Assembly (NCBI RefSeq): GCF_021233055.1
Contig: NZ_CP089538.1
Coordinates: 725,501-789,500, forward strand
Length of the DNA stretch: 64,000 bases
Reading direction: 5' to 3'
From: Spirosoma oryzicola
GTDB taxonomy: Bacteria > Bacteroidota > Bacteroidia > Cytophagales > Spirosomataceae
A model generated the notes under the pieces. It saw only the letters and a program-made list of their open reading frames with translations. It was not told where the DNA came from and ran no database searches. The stretch's first letter is position 1; the number at the start of each line of letters is the position of its first letter. A program made the translations under genes and the position numbers. Positions 16,950 to 25,567 of the stretch are shown piece by piece.

Positions 16950-18149
16950 ATGCTACAAACCATGCGATGGTTCGGCCCGAACGATCCGGTTTCTCTGATG
17001 GATATTCGACAGGCTGGTTGTACTGGCGTGGTAACCGCACTACACCAGATTCCGGTGGGGGCGGTGTGGTCCGTTGAGGCCATTGAAGAACGGAAACAAC
17101 TTGTCGAAGCGGCCAATGATCGCTATTCGCCGTTGCACTGGGCTGTGGTGGAGAGCTTGCCCGTTCACGAGGCTATCAAGAAAGGCAATCCGGATCGTAG
17201 CACCTACATTGAGCATTACAAACAGTCGTTACGGAATCTGGCCGCTTGCGGGATTCAAACGGTCTGTTACAATTTCATGCCCGTCCTTGACTGGTCGCGG
17301 ACGAATCTTACCTACGAAATGCCGGACGGATCACGGGCGTTACGGTTCGTGTGGGAGGATTTTGCCGTGTTTGATTTATGCATCCTGAAACGGGCCGGTG
17401 CCGAAGCCGACTACGAACCCGAAGTAGCCCAGGCTGCCCGACACCGGTTTGAGCAGATGACCGCGCAGGAGATTACCCAACTGAGTAATATTGTCTTGCT
17501 GGGGTTACCCGGTTCCGAAGAAGCGTTTACACTGGATACGTTTCAAGGGTTGCTGAACGAATACGCGACTATTGACGACCAGGCCTTGCGCGAAAATCTG
17601 TATTATTTCATTCGGGAGGTAGCGCCGGTAGCCAATGAACTGGGTATTAATCTGTGTATTCACCCCGACGATCCGCCAAGACCATTGCTGGGTTTACCGC
17701 GCGTTGTCAGCACCGAAGCCGATCTGGCGCAACTGATGGATGCCTGTGATGTTGTTGCCAATGGGATTACGTTCTGTACCGGCTCGTTGGGTATTCGCCC
17801 CGACAACGACCTGCCCGGTATGATTCGTCGGTTTGGCAATCGGATTCATTTTATTCATCTCCGCACAACCAAGCGCGAAGACGATCCGCGTAATTTTCAC
17901 GAAGCCGATCATCTGGCTGGCGATGTAGATATGTACGCGGTGGTCAAAGAGATTGTGCTGGAGCAACAGCGACGCGCTCAGGCGGGAACTGGTGTTACGT
18001 CCATTCCGATGCGTCCTGACCACGGTCACCAGATGCTCGACGACCTGCATAAAGTGACGTATCCCGGTTACTCAGCCATCGGGCGGTTACGCGGATTAGC
18101 TGAGTTGCGCGGACTGGAATTTGGCATTATTCGGTCGCTGGCGGAGTAA
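16950..18149 (+). CDS. uxuA: Mannonate dehydratase
   Basis: Converts D-mannonate to 2-keto-3-deoxygluconate in hexuronate catabolism, in the cytoplasm (no signal peptide). The ATG at 16950 gives 399 residues beginning [20 protein letters not shown], which lines up with the E. coli UxuA start; the frame is open from 16905 but the additional 15 residues have no counterpart. Motifs: '[13 protein letters not shown]' (~20-32), '[13 protein letters not shown]' (~104), 'CIHPDDPP' (~237), 'FCTGSLG' (~274) and 'RPDHGHQML' (~352), covering the metal-binding His/Cys positions of the family. Size is typical (about 390). Lies 63 bases after the CE15 gene and 28 before GH67, in one operon. Confidence 0.95.
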   Translation: MLQTMRWFGPNDPVSLMDIRQAGCTGVVTALHQIPVGAVWSVEAIEERKQLVEAANDRYSPLHWAVVESLPVHEAIKKGNPDRSTYIEHYKQSLRNLAACGIQTVCYNFMPVLDWSRTNLTYEMPDGSRALRFVWEDFAVFDLCILKRAGAEADYEPEVAQAARHRFEQMTAQEITQLSNIVLLGLPGSEEAFTLDTFQGLLNEYATIDDQALRENLYYFIREVAPVANELGINLCIHPDDPPRPLLGLPRVVSTEADLAQLMDACDVVANGITFCTGSLGIRPDNDLPGMIRRFGNRIHFIHLRTTKREDDPRNFHEADHLAGDVDMYAVVKEIVLEQQRRAQAGTGVTSIPMRPDHGHQMLDDLHKVTYPGYSAIGRLRGLAELRGLEFGIIRSLAE

Positions 18150-18177
18150 AAAGAGTATACCCACTTCATTACGAAAA

Positions 18178-20355
18178 ATGATACATCGTAATCAATCCAT
18201 GATTTTGACAATACGCGTTCTCTTTTTTTTACTGCTGTTCCTGACTGGCCGCAGTTACGCCGACGATGGCTATCGGCTTTGGCTAAAATACGATCTGATC
18301 AAAGACGTAGCTAAGCGGGACGCCTATGCCCGTTCGGCCCAGTTTATCGCGGTGACTGGAAACAGTCCTACTTTAAAGGCGGCCGCCGACGAATTACAGG
18401 TAGGCTTACAGGGCTTGCTGGGCAAAGCGGTGCCGGTGCTTACCAATGCGGGCAATCGTACGGGGGGCATAGTTTTGAGCGTTGGCAATGGGCCTGTCGC
18501 GGGGGCACAACTGCGTACGGAGGAAGGCTATCAGATTACCAGTCGTTCCAACAATATTGTCGTGAGCAGTAAAAGCGACGCGGGCGTTTTGTACGGTGCC
18601 TTTGCTTTGCTACGGCAACTGCAAACGCTACAGCCCATCAATACGCTGTCGTTGACGAGTGACCCGAAAGTACGCTATCGGATGCTGAACCATTGGGATA
18701 ACCCGAACGGTACGATTGAACGGGGTTACGCGGGTGAAACACTCTGGAAATGGTATGAGCTTCCCGAACGCATCAGCCCGCGTTACCGCGATTACGCGCG
18801 GGCAAATGCGTCGCTGGGTATTAACGGTACGGTTGTTAACAACGTCAATGCCAGCGCCCGGTTTTTGACTGCTGAGTATCTGGGAAAGGTAGCCGCCCTG
18901 GCGAACGTCTTTCGGCCTTATGGCATCCGGGTGTATGTGTCTATCTATTTCCCGGCTCCGAAGGTGATTGGAGGTTTGAAAACCGCTGATCCGCTCGACC
19001 CGGAGGTTCGCAAGTGGTGGGCCGACAAGACCAAAGAAATTTACAAGCTGATTCCCGATTTTGGCGGGTTTCTGGTAAAAGCCAATTCGGAAGGCGAACC
19101 CGGACCGCAGGATTACAACCGGACCCACGCCGATGGGGCGAACATGCTGGCCGAAGCGCTTAAACCCTACGACGGCATTGTGCTGTGGCGGTCCTTCGTT
19201 TACAAAGCGGACCCCAAAGCCGACCGGTTCAAAGCAGCACTCGAAGAATTCGGGCATCTCGACGGTACATTTGACAAGAAAGTAATTGTACAAGTTAAAA
19301 ACGGTCCGATTGATTTTCAGCCACGGGAACCGTTCTCGCCTTTGTTCGGAAAAATGCCCAAGACCCCGCTGGCGATAGAATTTCAACTGACGCAGGAATA
19401 CTTGGGCTTTGCTACGCACCTGGTCTACGAAGCGCCGATTTTCAAGGAATGCCTGGATTCGGATACGTACGCTAAAGGGAAAGAATCCGGTGCGGCATCA
19501 TCCAGTGCGGCACCATCCAGTGGGGCAACCGTTGCTAAAGTCGTTGATGGCAGCGTCGATGGGTATCCGATTACGGCGATGGCGGGTGTGGCCAATACGG
19601 GTTCTGATCGCAACTGGACGGGGCATCCGATGGCGCAGGCTAACTGGTATGCGTTCGGTCGGCTTACCTGGGATCATACCTTATCGTCCGAAGCGATTGC
19701 CAGGGAATGGATCGCCATGACCTTGACCAAGGAGCCGCAAGCCATAACGCGTATTGCCGACATGATGCTCAAATCGCGGGAAATTTACGTGAATTATAAT
19801 ACGCCAATGGGTCTTTCGCGTCCGTGGACGGGTGTGCATTTTGCGCCTGAACCCTGGCAGAACAAAAGCCCCCGGCCCGACTGGACCGCCGTGTATTACC
19901 ACCGCGCGGATTCTGTCGGCTTAGGTTTCGACCGGACCGAAAAAGGAAGTAACGTGCTGGCTCAGTACAATCCCGAAGTACAAAAGCAGTGGAACAATCC
20001 CGAAACGTGTCCTTTGCCGTACCTGCTTTGGTTTCACCATGTGCCGTGGACGAAAAAACTGTCTACGGGTCGAACGCTGTGGGATGAGCTTTGCACACGT
20101 TTTTACACCGGTGCCGATTCAGTTGGCTGGATGCAGCAGCAGTGGGCGCAGGTAAAAGGCTCGGTCGATCCAGAGACGTATGCTGAGGTAGCGGGTCGTC
20201 TGGAAACGCAGCACAAAGAAGCAATCTGGTGGCGTGATGCCTGGGTGCTGTACCTTCAGGAGTATGCCAAGAAACCGATTCCGGCCCCGTTCAAAAAGCC
20301 AGAACGGACGCTGGATGAAGTGAAGCAATTGGTTGATGTCTACCTGTTGCGGTAA
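18178..20355 (+). CDS. GH67 alpha-glucuronidase
   Basis: Releases (4-O-methyl-)D-glucuronic acid from the non-reducing end of glucurono-xylo-oligosaccharides. The ATG at 18178 gives 725 residues; an ATG at 18199 would begin directly with the hydrophobic signal MILTIRVLFFLLLFLTG. After 'DDGYRLWLKYD' comes an N-terminal GH20/67-like domain (to ~150) and the barrel: 'VKANSEGEPGPQDYNRTH' (~300) holds the general acid Glu, 'GPIDFQPREP' (~380) and 'AIEFQLTQEY' (~400) hold the general-base Asp and Glu. The C-terminal alpha domain is complete. A Ser/Ala-rich insert at ~436-452, coded by a short imperfect tandem repeat, interrupts a normally compact region. The signal sequence places it in the periplasm. 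Confidence 0.95.
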   Translation: MIHRNQSMILTIRVLFFLLLFLTGRSYADDGYRLWLKYDLIKDVAKRDAYARSAQFIAVTGNSPTLKAAADELQVGLQGLLGKAVPVLTNAGNRTGGIVLSVGNGPVAGAQLRTEEGYQITSRSNNIVVSSKSDAGVLYGAFALLRQLQTLQPINTLSLTSDPKVRYRMLNHWDNPNGTIERGYAGETLWKWYELPERISPRYRDYARANASLGINGTVVNNVNASARFLTAEYLGKVAALANVFRPYGIRVYVSIYFPAPKVIGGLKTADPLDPEVRKWWADKTKEIYKLIPDFGGFLVKANSEGEPGPQDYNRTHADGANMLAEALKPYDGIVLWRSFVYKADPKADRFKAALEEFGHLDGTFDKKVIVQVKNGPIDFQPREPFSPLFGKMPKTPLAIEFQLTQEYLGFATHLVYEAPIFKECLDSDTYAKGKESGAASSSAAPSSGATVAKVVDGSVDGYPITAMAGVANTGSDRNWTGHPMAQANWYAFGRLTWDHTLSSEAIAREWIAMTLTKEPQAITRIADMMLKSREIYVNYNTPMGLSRPWTGVHFAPEPWQNKSPRPDWTAVYYHRADSVGLGFDRTEKGSNVLAQYNPEVQKQWNNPETCPLPYLLWFHHVPWTKKLSTGRTLWDELCTRFYTGADSVGWMQQQWAQVKGSVDPETYAEVAGRLETQHKEAIWWRDAWVLYLQEYAKKPIPAPFKKPERTLDEVKQLVDVYLLR

Positions 20356-20531
20356 GTTTTTTCGCCGAGAAGCACGGATGTAAGGCAGATCTCGCGCTGA
20401 TTGGTCAGAAAGGTCTGGGTTACATTCTTAGGGGAGTCGGTGCGAAAGAACCGGAGGAAATCCGTTCCAAATGGATAGATAGAATAGTGAAAAAGCTTTT
20501 GATTAGTATCAAGTCCTAAACCTGTAAAGTC

Positions 20532-21950
20532 ATGAAAAAAGATGAAGTCGTAGATGCATCGAGACGTAATTTTTTGAAAACAACCGCCACAGGAGCCTTG
20601 GCCACAACGGTTTTGGGTGGCTTTCCAACGATTGTACCCGCGTCGGTCTTTGGAAAAAATGCGCCTAGCAATCGGATCAATGTTGCGGCCATCGGAACCG
20701 GTCGAATTTCGCGCGGACACGATATACCGGGTGTCTGGCAGTACGACAACGCGCTGATCATGGCTGTTTGCGATCTGGATAGCAACCGTGCCGAAGACGC
20801 TAAAAAGCTGGTTAACAACTATTATTCAAAGAAAAACGGAAAGGAGTACGACGGCGTTCGGGTCTACACCGACTACCGCGAATTGCTTCTCAACAAAGAC
20901 GTTGACGCGGTGATCGTCAGTACGCCCGACCACTGGCACGCGCCGATTGTGGTTGATGCGGTACGGGCGCGTAAGGATGTGTACATGCAGAAACCGGCTT
21001 CGCTCACGATTGCGGAAGGGCGTATGATGGCCGATGCCGTAAAGCAGTCGGGGCAGATTGTACAGGTCGGAAGCCAGCAGCGTTCGTCCGAGCAGTTTCG
21101 GTATGCTGCCGAACTGGTGCGAAACGGTCGGATCGGGCAACTGAAAACGGTATACGTTGGACTTCCCGGCGATCCGGCGGGTGACGACGAACCGCAAATG
21201 CCTATTCCCAAAAATCTGGATTACGACATGTGGCTGGGCACCACGCCAGAGGTGTATTACACCGAAAAGCGGGTCCATCCGCAGGTTGGCTACGACCGGC
21301 CCGGCTGGTTGCGCTGCGAGCAGTTTGGCGCGGGCATGATCACCGGTTGGGGATCGCACCACATCGACTGCGCACACTGGGCAATGGACACGGAGCATAC
21401 CGGACCCATCCAAATCTGGGGCCATGCCGATTTCCCCAAAAAAGGCTTGTGGAACGTGCACGGTATTTTTCGGACGGAAGCCTTGTACGACAACGGCGTA
21501 CGCATGATTGTCAGCAACGAGATTCCGAACGGTATTAAGTTTGAAGGAACCAACGGCTGGATTTTCGTGTCGCGCGGTGACGGATCGGTAACGTCCAGCG
21601 ATCCCGTTGCCAAACAAAATGCCGCCAAAAAACTAGACGCCAGCGACCCAAAACTGCTGACATCAGTGATCGGCCCAAATGAAATACACTTGCCTGTCAG
21701 CAAGGAGCATCACGGCAACTGGCTCGAAAGCGTGGTCAGTCGGAAGGAACCCATTGCACCCGCCGAGATAGGGCATCGGTCTTGCTCCGCTTGCCTGCTC
21801 CATCATGCGGCCATGAAACTCGATCGGAAGCTGTATTGGGACCCGAAAAAAGAGCAGTTCAAAAACGATGCGGAAGCAAACGCGCTGCTATCTCGTCCCC
21901 AGCGGGCACCGTATGCGATCAAGGCGGTAGCTTCTGCGAAAGGCAAATAG
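20532..21950 (+). CDS. Tat-exported Gfo/Idh/MocA oxidoreductase 1
   Basis: A 472-residue protein with a Tat signal ('SRRNFLK' at ~10-16, then 'TTATGALATTVLGGF'). The Rossmann domain begins 'RINVAAIGTGRISRG' (~48-60); 'VSTPDHWHAPI' (~132) and 'DVYMQKPASLTI' (~150) are the family's conserved stretches, with Gln in place of the usual Glu of E-K-P. The C-terminal beta domain contains 'GMITGWGSHHIDCAHWAMDTE' in split form (~270-290), the typical substrate-pocket His/Asp motif. Family members are NAD(P)-dependent sugar oxidoreductases; Tat-exported ones, like Zymomonas glucose-fructose oxidoreductase, carry a tightly bound cofactor. Starts 176 bases after GH67, the largest gap in the island. Confidence 0.9.
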   Translation: MKKDEVVDASRRNFLKTTATGALATTVLGGFPTIVPASVFGKNAPSNRINVAAIGTGRISRGHDIPGVWQYDNALIMAVCDLDSNRAEDAKKLVNNYYSKKNGKEYDGVRVYTDYRELLLNKDVDAVIVSTPDHWHAPIVVDAVRARKDVYMQKPASLTIAEGRMMADAVKQSGQIVQVGSQQRSSEQFRYAAELVRNGRIGQLKTVYVGLPGDPAGDDEPQMPIPKNLDYDMWLGTTPEVYYTEKRVHPQVGYDRPGWLRCEQFGAGMITGWGSHHIDCAHWAMDTEHTGPIQIWGHADFPKKGLWNVHGIFRTEALYDNGVRMIVSNEIPNGIKFEGTNGWIFVSRGDGSVTSSDPVAKQNAAKKLDASDPKLLTSVIGPNEIHLPVSKEHHGNWLESVVSRKEPIAPAEIGHRSCSACLLHHAAMKLDRKLYWDPKKEQFKNDAEANALLSRPQRAPYAIKAVASAKGK

Positions 21951-21999
21951 CGGTTGCGGCAAAAACTCTCTTACAACCTACCATTTACAAACCGAAAGT

Positions 22000-23394
22000 A
22001 TGAAGTTAATACCCACCGTTAGTAGCCTGTTTCTGGCGGCCCTGTTTGCCGCCTGTCAATCGTCGGAGAAAACTACCGGACAAGGTTCGGAGAAGGATAT
22101 GATTCGCCTGATTACGTTAGACCCTGGTCATTTTCATGCCGCTCTGGTACAGAAAACGATGTACGACGGGGTCGATTCGGTCGTGCACGTATACGCTCCC
22201 GACGGCCCGGATGTTCAGTTGCATCTGGACAAGATCCAGGGTTACAACACGCGCGCTGACGAACCGACTCACTGGAAAGAAGAGGTGTACAAAGGCTCGG
22301 ATTTCTTCGATAAAATGATTGCGGATCGGGCCGGAAACGTAGTCGTTATGGCGGGTAATAACCGACTGAAAACCGACTATATTCAGAAAACCGTCGGGGC
22401 TGGCTTTAATGTGCTGGCCGATAAACCGATGGTCATCAGTTCGGACAAGTTTAACGAGTTGAAAGATGCCTTTGCCACCGCCGAACAAAAAAAGGTGCTA
22501 CTGTACGATATCATGACGGAGCGTTACGAAATAACGACGATGCTCCAACGGGCTTTTTCACGGCAGGCCGATGTGTTTGGAACGTTGCAGAAAGGGACGC
22601 CCGACAATCCGGCGGTAACGAAGGAAAGCGTACACCACTTCTACAAAAACGTATCGGGAAGCATTCTGACGCGTCCAGCCTGGTTTATGGACGTGGCGCA
22701 GCAGGGCGAAGGCATCGTCGACGTAACAACGCACCTGGTCGATCTGGTGCAGTGGGAGTGTTTTCCCGAGCAAACCATTGATTATGGGAAAGACATCCGG
22801 CTGACATCGGCCCGTCGGTGGACAACGGACATGAACCTGAGCCAGTTCAAGGCCATCACGAAACAAAACGCGTTTCCCGATTACCTCAAGAAAGATGTGG
22901 TAAACGACAGTATCCTGCGTGTTTACAGCAACGGCGAAATCAACTACCAGCTGCGGGGTATTCACGCGAAGGTGTCGGTTACCTGGGCTTACAAAGCACC
23001 CGAAGGCGCGGGCGATACCCATTACTCAATCATGCGGGGTACAAAAGCCAACCTGATCATCCGGCAGGGGGCCGAACAGCAGTACAAGCCAACCTTGTAC
23101 ATCGAATCGGCCTCGGGCGATGCAGCGCTGGAAACCGCGCTTAAAACGGCGTTGCCTGCTATTCAGAAGGAGTTTCCGGGCGTAGACGTTAAGAAGCTGG
23201 CTAAAGGTTGGGAGGTAATCATTCCCGAGAAATACAAGGAAGGCCACGAAGCGCATTTTGGGCGGGTTACGCAGAAGTACCTGCAATACCTGAAAGACGG
23301 GAAGATGCCTGCCTGGGAAGTTCCTAACATGATCGCCAAATATTACACCACCACCCAGGCGCTGGAACTGGCGAAGAAATCAAAGCAAAAGTAA
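22000..23394 (+). CDS. Lipoprotein Gfo/Idh/MocA oxidoreductase 2
   Basis: A 464-residue protein starting MKLIPTVSSLFLAALFAAC, a lipoprotein signal with Cys at residue 19. The Rossmann-like domain is unusual: it opens 'IRLITLDPGHFHAALVQKTM' rather than with a classical G-x-G-x-x-G, then has 'NVVVMAGNNRLKTDYI' (~112), 'GFNVLADKPMVI' (~135) and 'VDVTTHLVDLVQW' (~240). The last 100 residues fit the 'oxidoreductase C-terminal' extension seen in a subgroup of these proteins. It would be anchored to the outer or inner membrane facing the periplasm. The weak dinucleotide motif raises the possibility that it no longer binds NAD(P) in the standard way. A hairpin overlaps its stop codon. Confidence 0.85.
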   Translation: MKLIPTVSSLFLAALFAACQSSEKTTGQGSEKDMIRLITLDPGHFHAALVQKTMYDGVDSVVHVYAPDGPDVQLHLDKIQGYNTRADEPTHWKEEVYKGSDFFDKMIADRAGNVVVMAGNNRLKTDYIQKTVGAGFNVLADKPMVISSDKFNELKDAFATAEQKKVLLYDIMTERYEITTMLQRAFSRQADVFGTLQKGTPDNPAVTKESVHHFYKNVSGSILTRPAWFMDVAQQGEGIVDVTTHLVDLVQWECFPEQTIDYGKDIRLTSARRWTTDMNLSQFKAITKQNAFPDYLKKDVVNDSILRVYSNGEINYQLRGIHAKVSVTWAYKAPEGAGDTHYSIMRGTKANLIIRQGAEQQYKPTLYIESASGDAALETALKTALPAIQKEFPGVDVKKLAKGWEVIIPEKYKEGHEAHFGRVTQKYLQYLKDGKMPAWEVPNMIAKYYTTTQALELAKKSKQK

Positions 23395-23460
23395 CCCGGA
23401 CATCTACGTTCGGAAGCAGTATTCGTACTTATCCTTTTCCGGGCAGGAATGTCCGGGTTA
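23392..23460 (+). repeat. Hairpin overlapping the stop codon of oxidoreductase 2
   Basis: Perfect 12-bp arms (23392-23403 with 23449-23460) with a 45-nt loop; the left arm includes the TAA stop. No T-run follows, so it is more likely an mRNA stabiliser or attenuator between operon genes than a full terminator. Confidence 0.6.
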
Positions 23461-23473
23461 AAATCCTACCCTT

Positions 23474-24652
23474 ATGAATCGCTCACAAGATAATCGACGC
23501 AAATTTCTGAAAGATTCGGTGGCCATGGCGGCTGGCCTGGTTATGCTTCCAGGCTTATCGACCGAAGCCCTGAGTAGCCCCCAACGACTGGTTATCGACC
23601 AGACCCCCGAGAAAATCAGCCTGCCCCTAGCATCCCGGATTCGATTCGCGGTGATCGGTATGAATCACGGCCATATCTACAGTCAGGTCGAAGCGGTTAT
23701 TCGGGGTGGTGGCGAACTAGTTTCGTTTTACGCTAAAGAACCCGATTTGGCGGCTGCTTTTGCTAAGCGATATCCGCAGGTGAAGCAGGCCAAAAGTGAG
23801 AGCGAAATTCTGGACGATAAGACCGTTCAGCTCGTGCTGAGTTCGATCATTCCTGATGAACGGGCACCACTGGGCGTTCGGGTTATGAAGGCGGGTAAGG
23901 ATTACATGGTCGATAAACCTGGCATCACCACGCTTGATCAGCTAGCCGAAGTGCGTCGTGTTCAGAAAGATACCAAGCGGATCTACTCGATCATGTACAG
24001 TGAGCGCTTCGAAAACAGGGCGACCGTAAAAGCCGGTGAACTGGTAAAAGCCGGAGCTATCGGTAAGGTTATTCAGACCATCGGTTTGGGACCACACCGC
24101 ATGACGCCCCAATCGCGACCCGACTGGTTTTTCGACCGGAAGCGTTTTGGCGGTATCATCTGCGACATTGCATCGCACCAGTTCGACCAATTCTTGTTTT
24201 TTACCGGCTCCACAAAGGCCGATATCGTAGCCGCGCAGGTGGGCAATACAAACCATCCGCAGTACCCTAATTTCGAAGATTTTGGTGATGTAATGTTGCG
24301 CGGTGATGGCGGAGTGGGCTATATCCGCGTCGATTGGTTTACGCCCGACGGGCTGAAATCCTGGGGCGACGGACGCTTGACAATTCTCGGTACCGAAGGA
24401 TTCATTGAGATCCGTAAAAACATTGATCCCGGTGGGCGCGAGGGTGGTAATCATTTGTTCCTGACGGACAATAAGGAAACTCGCTACTTCGATTGCAGCA
24501 AGGAACCACTACCGTATGGCGAACAGCTAGTCAATGATGTGCTCAACCGCACCGAAACGGCTATGTCGCAGGAGCATTGTTTTCTAGCTACTGAATTAGC
24601 CCTAAAAGCCCAAAAACAAGCCCAGACCATCCACCTAAGTCGGAAAAGTTAA
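23474..24652 (+). CDS. Tat-exported Gfo/Idh/MocA oxidoreductase 3
   Basis: A 392-residue protein with a Tat-type signal ('NRRKFLKDSVAMAAG' at ~8-22 and 'LVMLPGLS'). The Rossmann domain 'RIRFAVIGMNHGHIYSQ' (~55-70) is followed by 'LSSIIPDERAPLGVRVMKAG' in the second strand-helix unit, 'DYMVDKPGITT' (~143, D-K-P in place of E-K-P) and 'FGGIICDIASHQFDQFLFFTG' split around residue ~225-245, the substrate-site motif. It differs clearly from oxidoreductases 1 and 2, so the three are not recent duplicates. An oxidised or epimerised sugar acid is the expected product; the substrate is not identifiable. Confidence 0.9.
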   Translation: MNRSQDNRRKFLKDSVAMAAGLVMLPGLSTEALSSPQRLVIDQTPEKISLPLASRIRFAVIGMNHGHIYSQVEAVIRGGGELVSFYAKEPDLAAAFAKRYPQVKQAKSESEILDDKTVQLVLSSIIPDERAPLGVRVMKAGKDYMVDKPGITTLDQLAEVRRVQKDTKRIYSIMYSERFENRATVKAGELVKAGAIGKVIQTIGLGPHRMTPQSRPDWFFDRKRFGGIICDIASHQFDQFLFFTGSTKADIVAAQVGNTNHPQYPNFEDFGDVMLRGDGGVGYIRVDWFTPDGLKSWGDGRLTILGTEGFIEIRKNIDPGGREGGNHLFLTDNKETRYFDCSKEPLPYGEQLVNDVLNRTETAMSQEHCFLATELALKAQKQAQTIHLSRKS

Positions 24653-24697
24653 TAGGCGACGCAACGGGATCGCTACAATACAACCAATCAAACCAAA

Positions 24698-25525
24698 ATG
24701 GAACAAGTACAAGACGTTCAGGGCGACGCACGACAAGCAACGGCCCCGATATTTCCAACCGTTTTTTCGCTCGATGGGAAGCTAGCGCTCATTACGGGCG
24801 GGGGCAGCGGTATCGGGTTCGATATTGCCCAGTGCATGGTACAGGCCGGAGCCAGCGTCGTCATCACGGGTCGTCGGGAGCAGCCGCTTCAGGAAGCCGT
24901 TGCAAAACTATCGGAAGGGCAGTCGAAAGGGCAGGCTCACTATAGGGTCAACGACGTAACCGTTCGTGAATCGCTGGATAGCTTGGTTGAGGAAATCGAA
25001 GCGACACACGGACCCGTTGATATTCTGGTTAATAACGCGGGAGTCAACATGAAAAAACCGGCCCTGGAAGTCAGTGACGACGATTTCGACCGGATCGTGC
25101 ATACCAACCTCAATTCTGTTTTCAGCCTGACCCGCGCTTGCGCAAAACGCATGATGGCCCGTAAGAGTGGTTCGATCATCATGATTTCATCGATGGCAGC
25201 CTACTACGGTATCGACCGGGTGGTAGCATACGCAGCGTCTAAATCGGCGGTCGAAGGGATGGTGAAAGTGCTGGCGTCGGAGTTTTCGGGCAACGGTGTT
25301 CGCGTCAATTCAATCGCTCCCGGTTTCATTGAAACAGCCATGAGCAAAACCGCCATGAGTGGCGATCCTGACCGCTTTGCTCGTGCTATGCGTCGGACCC
25401 CAATGGGTACGTTCGGCAAACCCGATGATATTGGCTGGGCTGCCGTTTTTCTGGCTTCGGAAGGGGCCAAGTACATTACAGGGGCCTCGTTACCTGTCGA
25501 TGGGGGCAATTCGATTGGCTTTTAA
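24698..25525 (+). CDS. SDR oxidoreductase, probable D-fructuronate/D-mannonate oxidoreductase
   Basis: A 275-residue classical short-chain dehydrogenase without a signal peptide. Cofactor loop 'TGGGSGIG' (~32-39), an Arg after the second strand ('ITGRRE') that favours NADP, 'NNAGVN' (~112), catalytic Ser in 'MISSMAAYYG' and 'YAASK' (~178), and 'PVDGG' near the end. It resembles gluconate 5-dehydrogenase/KduD-type SDRs. In several Bacteroidota and Thermotoga uronate loci an SDR replaces the E. coli-type UxuB for the fructuronate-mannonate step; because UxuA is in the same operon and no other candidate for that step is present, this role is inferred. Confidence 0.85.
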   Translation: MEQVQDVQGDARQATAPIFPTVFSLDGKLALITGGGSGIGFDIAQCMVQAGASVVITGRREQPLQEAVAKLSEGQSKGQAHYRVNDVTVRESLDSLVEEIEATHGPVDILVNNAGVNMKKPALEVSDDDFDRIVHTNLNSVFSLTRACAKRMMARKSGSIIMISSMAAYYGIDRVVAYAASKSAVEGMVKVLASEFSGNGVRVNSIAPGFIETAMSKTAMSGDPDRFARAMRRTPMGTFGKPDDIGWAAVFLASEGAKYITGASLPVDGGNSIGF

Positions 25526-25567
25526 AGGTACACAGGTCTAATTGCTTTCGTTTTACTGCTATCCTCT

